This document shows, in pieces, positions 7,322 to 16,573 of a stretch of 64,000 nucleotides of DNA. Position 1 is the first letter of the stretch; each line of letters starts with the position of its first letter. Source of the stretch: Bradymonadales bacterium (GTDB lineage: Bacteria > Myxococcota_A > Bradymonadia > JAFGEP01); contig JAFGEP010000026.1 of NCBI GenBank assembly GCA_016931535.1, positions 17,676-81,675 of the forward strand, in the 5' to 3' direction. The notes under the pieces are model-generated. The model did no database searches and was not told the origin of the DNA. It saw only the letters and a program-made list of their open reading frames with translations. The position numbers and the translations under genes were made by a program.

Positions 7322-9682
7322 TCACAGCAGCGCCAGAAAGCCCTTCAGATCGAAGCACTCCAGGTGGTCCGTCCCTTCGGCCACGATCATGCGCAGGCTG
7401 CCGTCGACGTCGAGGTAGCTGATGTGTTCCGGTAGGCTGGTGAGGCGATGCAGCCGTCTGCCGTCCCTGGGCGAGACGATGGACAGAAACCGCTCCGGGA
7501 TGACCAGGTGCTCCCCGAGCAGAGTTGGCGCCAGGTTATGTAGGAGCAGATCCCCCTTCTCCAACAGGGCGATGGACCAGATCAGCCGGCCGGTGCAGAG
7601 CTGAACGGCGCTGCAGATCCCATAGTCGGATTTGACCAGGATCAGGCTGTCATCACCCCCGGGTATCCAGGATAACACGGTGCTGTCCACGGCAGCGCTG
7701 TCGATGGGCAAAGACCAGAGGGTACACCAGGTGGTCACATCGACAGCCATCAGCACGCAGTGGCCCATCGGCTCCAGCACAAACAGGGCCACCGATTGAA
7801 CCAGCCAGGGAAGATCGACCGGGGAGGCCGGCAAGCGGTACTGCCTGGTCATGACCCCGCTCGAGGGAGCGATCCCGACCAGGGTCGCCCCGCTTCCCGG
7901 TTCGGTTTCGGCGCAGAGGATCACCTCGTTGGCGCATGGGAAGGGTGGAAGCACTCCTGCTCCCGGCACATGATGGCGCCACAACAGCTCGCCCGAGTTC
8001 GGGCTCAGTCCATAGGTGTAGCCGTCGCTGGCCCCCACGGCCAGCACCGGTTGGGCCCACACCAGCCCGGTGATCTCTCCATGCTCCAGTTGAAACTCCC
8101 ACTCGACCTGCCCCTGCTGCAGCTCCAGGCTGACCAGACGGGTGTCGGCCACCGTGCAGAAAGCGGTCGGCTTTCCATCGCGCAGGTAGACCCGAGCGTC
8201 GTTCAGGGTTCCCGCAATCGGTGACACCCAGGCCGGTTTTCCCGTGTCCAGATCGAGCGCGACCAGGACCCGGTCCTGAGTGACGAGGGCCAGCTCGGGT
8301 GAGGTGGTCACCAGGCGGTCGCAGGGCATCCGCCATCGGATCTCGCCCCCCCTGCGTTCCACGCATTCCAGCTGCCGATAGGAGGGGACCAGCAGCCAGG
8401 GTCCAAAGGGGGTCATCGCCTTCAGATCGATCTCTCTTCGCGCCAGAAACCAGGTTGATCGGAGGAACAGGTGCCGCATCCGGTCGAGGGGGTGGGGCAT
8501 CTGTCCATCGGGAGGAGGCGGAGGCACCACCTGCTCCACCTGGGGGACCGATTCTCCATCGGAGTCGATGGGTGAGCAGTAGATGTTTCCCTGGCGGAGG
8601 GTGTTGAACTGCTGCCGCAGCCCTCGGACCTTGCCGACCAGGTCGTTGATGCGGTCGTTGAGCAGCTGTCGGGGATTCAACTGTCCGATGGAGGCGCAAA
8701 ACTGGGTGGAGAGGTCGAGGACCAGCGCGATCCAGCGGTCGCGGGTCGTCTTCGTCTGCCCCATCCTTCCGTCGGGTTCTCTCACCCGCAACAGGATGTG
8801 GTTGTCCTTCCCTTGCTCGGCCGCGAGCAGGCAGGAGGCACCGGTGTCGGGATCGAGCAGGACGGCTCCCGACAGCGGCAGATGCGCGTTGTGCAGCAGG
8901 TATTCGGTCCCTGCAACCAGGCTCTCCAGAAGCGGGAAAAGGTAGGCATCCTGCGCCAGAGTGCGTTGTTTCCCTCGGTAGCGGAGGATCAGAGAGCCGC
9001 GAAACAGAAGGCTGTGTAGATCGGAGGACTGGATGCCCTGGTAACGCCAAAAATCGGGATGGGCTCCATCGAAGGTGAGGAGCAGGGATAGCTTGCCATC
9101 GCCGGCGGTCACCGAAACAGGGCCTGCCAGGGGAGGTGGCGTGTGTGCCTCCACCGGCTGAGGCTGGCCGGCGACCCACTGGCGCAGCTGCCTGAGTCGG
9201 CGAAGCATCCCCTTGATCACCCCCTCACCGGACAACCGCCGGTTGAGGCGCAGCAGGTCGTCGATGATCCGAACCGTGGCCTGTTCGGCGACCCTGGCGA
9301 GCGACAAGGGGTTCACGGTGAAGTTGTGGATGATCACCTGACCTTGGCTTCCCGTTCCATAGAAGCTGATCTCGAAGCCGTCTCGACCTCTCTGCAGGGC
9401 GAGCTCGTAGGGGCGAGATTCAAACTCCAAGATATACTTGTCCTGGCGTCCTTCCCACAGAGCGGACAGCCCTCCGATCAGATCGGACATCACGTAGAAT
9501 ATGCTCTCTTCCGGGAGCAGGGCGGTGATGTTGGCCCCTTCGACGACGATGTCGATGGTGTCCTGGATGACCCAGAAATCGAACGCGTCGCCACCCCGCC
9601 GGAAGGATTGGATCTCGGCCAGGGTCTTGAGGTCGTACTGCCAGTTGCCACCGATCAGGATCTCAATGGCGGATTCGGACAT
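7322..9682 (-). CDS. PQQ-like beta-propeller repeat protein
   Basis: 786 residues without signal peptide or membrane span. The N-terminal half (1-390) is an unrecognised alpha/beta region. A short proline stretch (VVPPPPPDGQ) leads to a C-terminal beta-propeller (about 400-786) with repeated blades of the type LVALDLDTGKPAWVSPI, LVSLELQQGQVEWEFQ and YGLSPNSGELLWRH, as in PQQ-dependent enzymes and BamB. The absence of a signal peptide argues against a periplasmic dehydrogenase and for a cytoplasmic protein-binding scaffold. The gene for a small unknown protein (9688-10143) ends five bases upstream, so they probably form an operon. Confidence 0.75.
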   Translation of the reverse strand: MSESAIEILIGGNWQYDLKTLAEIQSFRRGGDAFDFWVIQDTIDIVVEGANITALLPEESIFYVMSDLIGGLSALWEGRQDKYILEFESRPYELALQRGRDGFEISFYGTGSQGQVIIHNFTVNPLSLARVAEQATVRIIDDLLRLNRRLSGEGVIKGMLRRLRQLRQWVAGQPQPVEAHTPPPLAGPVSVTAGDGKLSLLLTFDGAHPDFWRYQGIQSSDLHSLLFRGSLILRYRGKQRTLAQDAYLFPLLESLVAGTEYLLHNAHLPLSGAVLLDPDTGASCLLAAEQGKDNHILLRVREPDGRMGQTKTTRDRWIALVLDLSTQFCASIGQLNPRQLLNDRINDLVGKVRGLRQQFNTLRQGNIYCSPIDSDGESVPQVEQVVPPPPPDGQMPHPLDRMRHLFLRSTWFLARREIDLKAMTPFGPWLLVPSYRQLECVERRGGEIRWRMPCDRLVTTSPELALVTQDRVLVALDLDTGKPAWVSPIAGTLNDARVYLRDGKPTAFCTVADTRLVSLELQQGQVEWEFQLEHGEITGLVWAQPVLAVGASDGYTYGLSPNSGELLWRHHVPGAGVLPPFPCANEVILCAETEPGSGATLVGIAPSSGVMTRQYRLPASPVDLPWLVQSVALFVLEPMGHCVLMAVDVTTWCTLWSLPIDSAAVDSTVLSWIPGGDDSLILVKSDYGICSAVQLCTGRLIWSIALLEKGDLLLHNLAPTLLGEHLVIPERFLSIVSPRDGRRLHRLTSLPEHISYLDVDGSLRMIVAEGTDHLECFDLKGFLALL

Positions 9683-9687
9683 GAGGG

Positions 9688-10143
9688 CTACCTCGGTCGC
9701 AGTCTAGCTCGGCCCAGCGCGGTGAGTTCGGACCAGAGGGTGCTGCCGGACGGCACCAGACGGGCGAGCCGGTCGAACGGGTCATCTTCGAGGTAGATCC
9801 GTGTCAGCCAGTGAAGGGCGACATGGCGGTAAAGAGGGGAGCGAGCCAGGTCCTCCGGTCGGGTCACATGGACCTTGTTGTACAGATCGTTGGAGTGGTA
9901 GACCCAGAACAACCTGTCGGACAGGGGCTCTGAGGGGGGGACGGCAGGTCCTCGTTCGGTGGCGTCGGCCCCCATCTTGCCGGCAGGGAAGCGGTCTGTC
10001 GCCAGCCGGTTGCGTGTCGTGGCGAGATGCCGTAGCAACTGGTGGCGCATCGCCTGGTAGGTGGAGGAGACGAACTCCGTCTGCCCCGTGAGCGAGATCG
10101 ACCACTCCGGCGTTCGAATGGTGAGTAAGCAGAGGGTGGTCAC
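9688..10143 (-). CDS. Hypothetical protein upstream of the propeller gene
   Basis: 151 residues starting at GTG, though the ribosome-binding site is weak and an internal start is possible. The sequence has a beta-rich N-terminus (TLCLLTIRTPEWSISLTGQ), a basic helix (MRHQLLRHLATTRNRLATDR) and a well-packed middle (RLFWVYHSNDLYNKVHV). No family is recognised. Its stop lies five bases before the start of the beta-propeller gene, so the two are almost certainly cotranscribed and may form a complex. Confidence 0.6.
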   Translation of the reverse strand: MTTLCLLTIRTPEWSISLTGQTEFVSSTYQAMRHQLLRHLATTRNRLATDRFPAGKMGADATERGPAVPPSEPLSDRLFWVYHSNDLYNKVHVTRPEDLARSPLYRHVALHWLTRIYLEDDPFDRLARLVPSGSTLWSELTALGRARLRPR

Positions 10144-10379
10144 GGTATCGTCTCTCGGAAAGCTGGGGCCAAGCCAGGACAGGCGATATTATAGGAGGAG
10201 CTTCCAACGGCTGTCAAAGCCGACCACCCGGTGATAGGCGGTATGCACTTGCATTTCGGTGGAAAAGGTGCCAGTCAACTCGCGTCCTGCCACTGCGTCG
10301 GGGATGCTGGCTCGGCCTCCCGGGGGGCCGTGAGCCAATCTCCAGCCAGCACGTGCCGCTCGGAGGAAGAGGTCAAGCC

Positions 10380-11636
10380 ATGACGTTCTACGAGGCTGCC
10401 ATCGAGATCCTGAAGAATGCTGGACGTCCACTCCACTACAAGAAGATCACCGAGCTGGCGATCAAGCAGAACCTGCTCTCCCACATCGGCAAGACGCCCG
10501 AGGTGACCATGCAGGCCCGCCTGAACCAGGAGGCGCAGAAGGAATGGGGCTCCGCCATCTGCCGCGTGCGCCCCGGGGTGTTTGTCCTGGTGAAGGATGT
10601 CGAGCTGGCTGACGTGAAGGAGACGGTTTCGCAACCGACCATTGTGAGCACACCCCAGCAGCAACAAGAACCTGCCTTCCCGAGGCCCGCGCCCAGGGGA
10701 GGGGCCACCGACAGAGGACCACAGAGGAGGCCGGCCACCGCGGCAGTCCCGGGCGGGGACGATGCGGCGGGAAAACAGCGACCGCTCACCGACCAATTGG
10801 AGCCCCCTGGAGTACAGGAGGAGCCCGCAGTCGGAGCCGGACTGGATCCGCTCACGGTGGCCCGCCAGTTGCCCTGGCCCCTGGGTGGATCTCCGCTCGA
10901 GCCCTCCATCGGCGATGCGGTACTGGAGACACTCAGACGAGCCACCGGTCCCCTGTCCACCCAGGAGCTGGCTTCGGCCATCTCCCCGCCGACCGGTCCC
11001 AAGGTGCCGCTCAACAGCCTGGAGCTGTACCTGGCCGAGGAAAATCGGCGGCGGTTGCAGCTCGGCGTACGGCCGCGATTCATCCGCCAGGGGGGGGGGT
11101 GGATGTTGGTCGACAAGCTGCTGGACGCCAAGCTCAAGGCTCACTTCAACCTGCTGGAGGGGAGCTGTGTCCAGATCAACACCCTGACCGAGGATGCACT
11201 GGCCCAGCGCCTGGAGAAGCTGTCTCCCACCGCGACCGAAGCGGTGGTCCTGGCGACTTTCAAGGGGTTGGAGTTCTCCTGCCGGCTGGCGGAACGCCGG
11301 GAACCTTGGCTCACCCTGGAGATCAAGACCCACCAACCGCTGTTTGGCGTGACGGTGGTGGTCCGGCTGTGGCAGTCGAACCAACCGCTGACCGGCGAGG
11401 AGGTGGCCGCCCTGCGAGGCCAACTCCATCATTACGGCGCCACTCACGGTGTCTTGCTGGCCCTGTCCGGTCAGGGGGTGGAAGAGTCGGCCTATCGAGA
11501 GGCATCTTGCGCTGGCGCCTTGCCCATTGCCGTGCTGGACGCAAAGAGCTTTGCGCCGTTGCTGCTCAAGGCAAAAGTCGGTGTCGTCACCTACTTGGTG
11601 GAGGTCCCCATCCTCGATGCCACCTGGTTCTCCTGA
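10380..11636 (+). CDS. HARE-HTH protein with Mrr-like C-terminal domain
   Basis: 418 residues. The ATG at 10380 has GGAGGAAGAGG upstream. Residues 1-75 (MTFYEAAIEILKNAGRPLHY, KTPEVTMQARLNQE) form a HARE-HTH winged helix, a DNA-binding fold shared by RNA polymerase delta, ASXL proteins and restriction enzymes. A low-complexity linker (about 80-190) follows, then a second winged-helix-like segment (about 185-250). The C-terminus (about 270-418: ATFKGLEFSCRLA, LTLEIKTHQPLFG, GATHGVLLAL, LPIAVLDAKSF) resembles the Mrr/PD-(D/E)xK nuclease fold, but canonical catalytic residues are not clearly preserved. It could be a DNA-recognition protein or a decayed nuclease. It overlaps the lipB start by 20 bases. 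Confidence 0.7.
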   Translation: MTFYEAAIEILKNAGRPLHYKKITELAIKQNLLSHIGKTPEVTMQARLNQEAQKEWGSAICRVRPGVFVLVKDVELADVKETVSQPTIVSTPQQQQEPAFPRPAPRGGATDRGPQRRPATAAVPGGDDAAGKQRPLTDQLEPPGVQEEPAVGAGLDPLTVARQLPWPLGGSPLEPSIGDAVLETLRRATGPLSTQELASAISPPTGPKVPLNSLELYLAEENRRRLQLGVRPRFIRQGGGWMLVDKLLDAKLKAHFNLLEGSCVQINTLTEDALAQRLEKLSPTATEAVVLATFKGLEFSCRLAERREPWLTLEIKTHQPLFGVTVVVRLWQSNQPLTGEEVAALRGQLHHYGATHGVLLALSGQGVEESAYREASCAGALPIAVLDAKSFAPLLLKAKVGVVTYLVEVPILDATWFS

Positions 11637-12321
11637 TCACGGAAGCGGCGAACGGAGGCCGCTGGTTCACACCCACCTCGGGCTGACGAGATACCTCGAT
11701 AGCCTCACCTTGCAGCTGGATCTGGCGCAAGCGCTCCGATCGGGGCGGGAGGAGGCAAAAGAGCGGTTGTTGACGGTAGAGCATGAACCGGTCATTACCG
11801 TGGGACGCCGCGGCCGGGAGGAGGATGTGTTGATCCCCTCTGAGCGCCGGATCCGATTGGGGGTCGACCTGCAGCGGGTCGATCGGGGAGGAGAGGTGAC
11901 CTACCACGGTCCGGGGCAGCTGGTTTGCTATCCCATCCTGAAGCTGGATCCCCTGCGGGTCAAAGTAGCCGATCTGGTCCGCAACCTGGCACAGGCGCTG
12001 ATCGATCTCCTGCAGGAGTGGAGAATCGATGCGCTCTACGATCCAAGACGTCCGGGGTTATGGGTCAAAGGAAGCAAGATTGGAGCCATCGGCATGCGGG
12101 TGAGTGGAGGGGTGACGAGCCACGGTGCGGCGCTGAACGTGATCAACGACCTGGAGCCGTTCGGGTGGATCGTCCCCTGTGGCCTCAAAGGGTGTGCCAT
12201 GACCAGTATGGCGCAGGAGTTGGGAGGCATGGGAGGAAAGCTGGACCTGCAGTCGTTGGCCGAGCGGTTTGCCCATCTGTTCGCGGATCGACTGGGGTAT
12301 CGGCTAGAAGGGAAGGGGTGA
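11617..12321 (+). CDS. lipB: Octanoyltransferase LipB
   Basis: 234 residues from the ATG at 11617. LipB transfers octanoyl groups from acyl carrier protein to lipoyl domains, the first step of lipoate biosynthesis. Family motifs are clear: VEHEPVITVGRR, VDRGGEVTYHGPGQL (conserved His), GSKIGAIGMRVS (catalytic Lys) and PCGLKGCAMTSM (catalytic Cys of PCG). The chosen start lies inside the end of the HARE-HTH gene with a GGAGG 12 bases upstream; no other ATG or GTG precedes the conserved core closely. lipA is not in the window. A strong hairpin covers the stop codon. Confidence 0.92.
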   Translation: MPPGSPDHGSGERRPLVHTHLGLTRYLDSLTLQLDLAQALRSGREEAKERLLTVEHEPVITVGRRGREEDVLIPSERRIRLGVDLQRVDRGGEVTYHGPGQLVCYPILKLDPLRVKVADLVRNLAQALIDLLQEWRIDALYDPRRPGLWVKGSKIGAIGMRVSGGVTSHGAALNVINDLEPFGWIVPCGLKGCAMTSMAQELGGMGGKLDLQSLAERFAHLFADRLGYRLEGKG

Positions 12322-12352
12322 CGGCAGGGTGTTGGGCGGGCTGCCGTTCACC
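12317..12352 (+). terminator. Hairpin over the lipB stop codon
   Basis: The arms GGTGACGGCAG (12317-12327) and CTGCCG-T-TCACC (12341-12352) pair over 11 base pairs with one bulge and a 13-base loop. No U-tract follows, so it may stabilise the transcript end or pause polymerase rather than act as a classical terminator. Confidence 0.4.
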
Positions 12353-12645
12353 GGAGGCTGCGAGCGACTGTAGGTGTCGGATGCGCAAGGGTTACCGTCT
12401 GGCCAGATGACGAACTTTTTTGTACAACAATAGGATTGGTGGTCAAATGGCCTCCACCAGTGGAACGGTCAGGTAGGACAGCGGTCCAGATGCGGGTGGT
12501 AGGAGCTGGCAGGAGCAGGTGTTGTGAGGGGTGCACCACATCGGACGAAAGCAGCGGGTGTGTCGGTCATTCACCGGGCAGGTTGCAGCTGCCGCCAATG
12601 GGGGCGCAGCGGGAAGCGTAGGCCGCAGGAAGCGGAGAAAGACTG
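12353..12645. other. Intergenic region upstream of mglB
   Basis: About 290 bases between the lipB hairpin and mglB with no credible coding frame. There is a T6 run at about 12415 followed by an AT-richer stretch (TACAACAATAGG, about 12423) that could hold the mglBA promoter, but no matched -35/-10 pair was found. Confidence 0.4.
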
Positions 12646-13134
12646 ATGGCGAACCCACAGATGGTTCTGTACGAGGAGGAGCAGCGCCTTCTCACGACGA
12701 TCTGTGGGGAGCTTCTGCACGACTCGTTGGCCCGGGCCATCTTCCTGGTGGACAAGAATGGCCAGCTGATCACCGGTGTGGGGGAGCTGGCGGGTATCGA
12801 CACCACCGCTTTGGCCTCGCTGGTTGCGGGAACGGTAGCGGCCACTGGAGGGCTGGCCAAGCTGATTGGCCAGGAGGAGTTTCCGGTACACGTCCACGAG
12901 GGGGAGAATCGGCACATCTGCCTGTCGCTGGTCGGGCAGGATCACATCCTGACCGTGATTTTCGACGAGCGTTCCAGTCTGGGGCTGGTCCGGTTGCGGG
13001 TGAAAAAATCGATCGGGAAGATGCTGGAGGTATTCGAGCAGATGAGGGAGAGGGCGGCCTCCTCGGAGGGGGATGATTTCTTCGCCGAGATCACCGATGA
13101 AGATATCGAGAGCCTGTTCTCTGACTCGTTTTGA
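12646..13134 (+). CDS. mglB: Roadblock/LC7 GTPase-activating protein MglB
   Basis: 162 residues. The sequence follows the Myxococcus xanthus MglB pattern closely: MVLYEEE near the start, FLVDKNGQLIT, IDTTALASLVAGTVAATGG, KLIGQEEFPVHVHEG, FDERSSLGLVRLRVKKS and an acidic C-terminal EITDEDIESLF. MglB is a homodimeric roadblock protein that acts as GTPase-activating protein for MglA and sets cell polarity. The ATG has GGAG nine bases upstream. mglA follows after 46 bases, the order found in Myxococcus. Confidence 0.92.
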   Translation: MANPQMVLYEEEQRLLTTICGELLHDSLARAIFLVDKNGQLITGVGELAGIDTTALASLVAGTVAATGGLAKLIGQEEFPVHVHEGENRHICLSLVGQDHILTVIFDERSSLGLVRLRVKKSIGKMLEVFEQMRERAASSEGDDFFAEITDEDIESLFSDSF

Positions 13135-13180
13135 TCGACCTGGACCTTGAGGAGCGAGGTCTGAAGGGGGAGCGAGCGCG

Positions 13181-13774
13181 TTGTCGTTCATCAACTATTC
13201 ACTTCGCGAGATCATCCTGAAGATCGTGTACTACGGCCCGGGGCTGTGTGGAAAGACCACCAATATCAAGTACATCTATGCCGCCACCAACCCCGATGCC
13301 CGAGGCAAGCTCATCAGCCTGGAGACCAAGCAGGAACGAACCCTGTTCTTCGATTTTCTCCCCCTGGCGCTGCCCGCCATCCGGGGGTTCAAGACCCGGC
13401 TTCACCTGTATACGGTGCCGGGCCAGCTGTTCTATAGCGCGAGCCGCAAGCTCATCATGAAGGGGGCAGACGGGGTGATCTTCGTGGCCGACAGCCAGCG
13501 GGAGCGTACCGAGGCCAACATCGTCAGCCTGGAAGACCTGCAGGAAAACCTGACCGCCTATGGCTACGACATCACCAAGATTCCGTTCGTCATCCAGTAC
13601 AACAAGCGGGACCTCCCCAACATCCTCCCCATCGAGGAGCTGCGCCAACAGCTGAACCTGTGGAACGTCCCTGATTTTGCCTCGATCGCCGTGGCACCCA
13701 ACGGGCCAGGGGTTTTTGAAACCCTCAAGGCGGTCGTCAAGATGATCTTGATCGAGCTGCGCAAGACCCGTTGA
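13181..13774 (+). CDS. mglA: Ras-like polarity GTPase MglA
   Basis: 197 residues from a TTG start with GGGGGAG upstream. The P-loop GPGLCGKTTN (19-28) and the switch II segment LYTVPGQLFY, where Thr replaces the usual Asp of DxxG, are hallmarks of MglA. The base-recognition motif QYNKRDLPN is present. MglA in its GTP form marks the leading cell pole and controls motility or polar protein placement; MglB, encoded just upstream, stimulates its GTPase activity. The presence of this pair implies a polarity switch, but no gliding or type IV pilus genes are in the window. Confidence 0.93.
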   Translation: MSFINYSLREIILKIVYYGPGLCGKTTNIKYIYAATNPDARGKLISLETKQERTLFFDFLPLALPAIRGFKTRLHLYTVPGQLFYSASRKLIMKGADGVIFVADSQRERTEANIVSLEDLQENLTAYGYDITKIPFVIQYNKRDLPNILPIEELRQQLNLWNVPDFASIAVAPNGPGVFETLKAVVKMILIELRKTR

Positions 13775-13883
13775 GATCAGGCCCGAAAGAGAAATCCCCC
13801 AGTGAAGGAACTGGCCATGGCACGTACACCTGGCCAACGACCTGGGGGGACGTACGTGGACCGTCCACTGAGGGACGAACTCC

Positions 13884-15278
13884 ATGATATCCAAGAACCA
13901 AACAGGGCGCAAATCGGCCCCACCCCCACCCGCTGGCGGACAGGAACCCACCATGGTCGACAAGCCTCACTTCCTGAAAGATCTCGAGGTCCGCGAGATG
14001 CAGAGCCTCGACCATCTCAAGCTGGCCCGGTCCATCTACCAAGGGATCAAGTTGTGCTCTCCCCCCTTCTGTATCGCCCTGTTCGGTCCCTGGGGTAGTG
14101 GCAAGAGCACCATATTGAAGCTGCTGCTGGAGGAGATCCAGCGGGCCTCGGCCGAGGACAACGGGATCTACTACCGGACCCACTGGTTCAACGCCTGGGA
14201 GTACGAGTCGAGCGCCAACCTGTTCTACAGCTTGATCTCCCTGTTGGTACAACAGATTCCCGACGGTACCCGCTTCTCCCGCAGGGGAAGTGGCGTGGTG
14301 CAGCGTGCCCTCAAGGCGGCCCGCATCCATGGACAACGCTGGGCCGCCTGCTACCGCGAGGGGGAGCCCCGCCTGGCCGAACGCGGCCCCGCCCTGCCGG
14401 AGGAGGAGGAGATTCCCCTGGTGGACTCCATCCGGGCCGACCTGGACCGCCTGACCGACATGCTGCTGGTCACCGGCGGCAAGGGACGGTCCAAGTGCCT
14501 GGTGGTGTTCATCGATGACCTGGACAAGTGCCTTCCGCTGCACGGCCTGGCCCTGGTGGAGAGCATCAAGCTGTTCTTCAGCTCCAGCGCCCCCATCGTG
14601 TTTGTGTTCGCCATCGACAGCGCGGTGCTGTCTCAGGTGGTGCATGCCAAGTACGGCTATGCCGAGCCGGATTTCGCCGAAAGCTATATCGACAAGATCT
14701 TCGAGTTCAACTACCAGATCCCCAGCATCAGCTCCGCCCAGGTGAGCGACCTGGTTGACGAGATCTACCGCCGAAGCGGACTTTCGGAGCGACCCATCGG
14801 ACCCGAGCGGCTGGAGAGGGAGAAAGCGGCAGTGCGAGAGGTGCTCGGTCGGGTCGGTCTGACGCTCAGCCCCCGGCGGATCAAGCGGGTAGTCAATCGA
14901 TTTATCTGGTTTCTTTGTCACGAACCGCCGCTGGATCCCGTCAGCGGCCAGGACGGCGAGGCCCTGGAGTACTGGCTGACCTGGTTGATGGCCACCGAGC
15001 AATGGCCGGCCTTGCGCAGCTTCGTACTGACCTACGGGGAGACGGCCTTCAAGGAGCTGGGCAATCGCATTACCGGCCATCCCCTTTTCCCGCACTCGGT
15101 GGACGCCGCCAAACAGGCCTTCAACAACCTCGAGGATTCCCGTCACATTCTCGACTCGTTCCGCAAGTTCATCCGGGTTCCGGATGAGCCCCATCTGGCC
15201 GAGTCTCAGGAGGAGATGCGCAAGGCGATCATGCGGCTCCACGAGATCGATGGCGTGCTGCGCTCTCATGGAATCTGA
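13884..15278 (+). CDS. KAP family P-loop NTPase
   Basis: 464 residues. Walker A is GPWGSGKST (about 69-77), followed by the KAP-type THWFNAWEYESSANLFYSLIS; Walker B is CLVVFIDDLDKC (about 206-217). A family-typical C-terminal segment with LSPRRIKRVVNRF follows. Many KAP NTPases carry membrane helices between the Walker motifs; here that region has only a basic stretch and no clear span, so this looks like a soluble member. The N-terminus is Pro-rich and an internal ATG (MVDKPHF, codon 24) is an alternative start. The position 109 bases after mglA suggests a functional link, such as anchoring or regulating a polar complex, but this is inference. Confidence 0.85.
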   Translation: MISKNQTGRKSAPPPPAGGQEPTMVDKPHFLKDLEVREMQSLDHLKLARSIYQGIKLCSPPFCIALFGPWGSGKSTILKLLLEEIQRASAEDNGIYYRTHWFNAWEYESSANLFYSLISLLVQQIPDGTRFSRRGSGVVQRALKAARIHGQRWAACYREGEPRLAERGPALPEEEEIPLVDSIRADLDRLTDMLLVTGGKGRSKCLVVFIDDLDKCLPLHGLALVESIKLFFSSSAPIVFVFAIDSAVLSQVVHAKYGYAEPDFAESYIDKIFEFNYQIPSISSAQVSDLVDEIYRRSGLSERPIGPERLEREKAAVREVLGRVGLTLSPRRIKRVVNRFIWFLCHEPPLDPVSGQDGEALEYWLTWLMATEQWPALRSFVLTYGETAFKELGNRITGHPLFPHSVDAAKQAFNNLEDSRHILDSFRKFIRVPDEPHLAESQEEMRKAIMRLHEIDGVLRSHGI

Positions 15279-15290
15279 TCCTCCAGTGGT

Positions 15291-15309
15291 GGGTGCCCCA
15301 GGCGCACCC
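15291..15309 (+). terminator. Hairpin after the KAP NTPase gene
   Basis: Arms GGGTGC (15291-15296) and GCACCC (15304-15309) with a seven-base loop, 13 bases after the stop codon. No U-tract; a weak or pausing signal at best. Confidence 0.3.
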
Positions 15310-15363
15310 CAAGCCCGGCTGACCAGCATGGCCGCCAACGGCTTGGATTCCGTCTGCAAGGGG

Positions 15364-15394
15364 TTGACAATCGGGACCAGGGTGAGAGCATAAA
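15364..15394 (+). promoter_or_regulatory. Candidate promoter for the lipid kinase gene
   Basis: TTGACA at 15364-15369 is a consensus -35. The best -10 is CATAAA at 15389-15394, giving a 19-base spacer, longer than the optimum of 17. The kinase ATG lies 60 bases further on. Confidence 0.35.
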
Positions 15395-15453
15395 AGAGTG
15401 AATGACGGGCGACGGGTCCCTACCGGATGGCGCTCGTTACTACAGGATGACCC

Positions 15454-16395
15454 ATGGGTGGCATCGGAGTCGTCACCAATCCACACAGTCGCCGGAATCG
15501 GCGATATCCCGAGCAGGTGCAGCGGCTGGCATACGTCCTGGGCAAGGGCGACGAGGCCACGGTGACCCGTTCGGTAGAGGATGTGGATACAGTCGCTCGG
15601 CGATTTCGCGACGCCGAGATCGACATCTTGGCACTCAACGGCGGTGACGGGACCAACCACGTCACCTTGACCAGCTTTCTGAAGCATTACGGTGAGCAGC
15701 CGCTGCCCCTGATCGCCCTGCTTCGCGGGGGGACTTTAAACACCATCTCCAACGGCATCGGCATCCAGGGCAAACCCAACTCGCTCTTGGTGAACATCGT
15801 CGAGAAGTACTACCTCCAGGAGCCGTTCGAGATCAGCGAGCGCGACCTGCTGAAGATCACCACCGAGGCGGACTCGGCCTACGGTTTCCTGTTCGGCAGC
15901 GGCCTGATCGCCAACTTCATGAGGGAGTACTACGGGACGGGCAAGCCCAACGCGATCACCGGCGCCAAGCTGCTGGTAAGGGGTGCCGCCAGCGCGGTGG
16001 TGGGGGGTAACTTGATCCAGGAGCTGATGCGCCCCACCTGGGTCCATCTGACTACGGATGAGGAGCCATGGATCGAGGGGGAGGTGGCGGCGGTCACGGC
16101 GGCCACCATCGAGCAGATCGGCCTGGGTTTCCGGCCCTGGATCCGTTGCGAGGCGCAGCCGGGGTTGTTTCACGTACTGGTGTTTCGGGGGTCGAGTCTG
16201 GACATCCTTCGGCAGGTCGTCCGGATCCGCCTGGGGCGCCCGCTACCGCAATCGGTCGGCCCCGACCGCATCACCCGCAAGCTGGTCATTGAATCGGACG
16301 AGCCGATCGAATACACCATTGACGGGGACATGTACGTGACGGGCAAGCGGATCACGCTGGAAAACGGGCCGAGGCTGAAGATCATCGTGAAATAG
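15454..16395 (+). CDS. Diacylglycerol kinase-family lipid kinase
   Basis: 313 residues. The DAGK catalytic signature LNGGDGTNHVTL (nucleotide-binding GGDGT) is at about 62-73, preceded by VVTNPHSRRNRR (substrate and ATP loop) and followed by ALLRGGTLNTISNG. The C-terminal beta-rich half ends with EYTIDGDMYVTGKRITLENG, as in the YegS/DgkB/sphingosine kinase superfamily. It should phosphorylate a lipid with a free hydroxyl, for example diacylglycerol or a ceramide-like lipid; the substrate cannot be deduced. It stands alone, with the PP2C gene starting 178 bases later. Confidence 0.85.
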   Translation: MGGIGVVTNPHSRRNRRYPEQVQRLAYVLGKGDEATVTRSVEDVDTVARRFRDAEIDILALNGGDGTNHVTLTSFLKHYGEQPLPLIALLRGGTLNTISNGIGIQGKPNSLLVNIVEKYYLQEPFEISERDLLKITTEADSAYGFLFGSGLIANFMREYYGTGKPNAITGAKLLVRGAASAVVGGNLIQELMRPTWVHLTTDEEPWIEGEVAAVTAATIEQIGLGFRPWIRCEAQPGLFHVLVFRGSSLDILRQVVRIRLGRPLPQSVGPDRITRKLVIESDEPIEYTIDGDMYVTGKRITLENGPRLKIIVK

Positions 16396-16573
16396 TTTTC
16401 TGCATCAAGCCGATGGTAAAATCGGATCGATGCGCTTAATATAGAGTCAGCCGCTAGTTAGCAGGGACGAGACCAGAGGGATTCAACAAGCTTCCGATAG
16501 GTAAGCCAGGGGTCACTACCCCGGGTATTGGCCAAAACGACAAACCAGGTCGTTCTTGAGTGTACGAGGCGTC

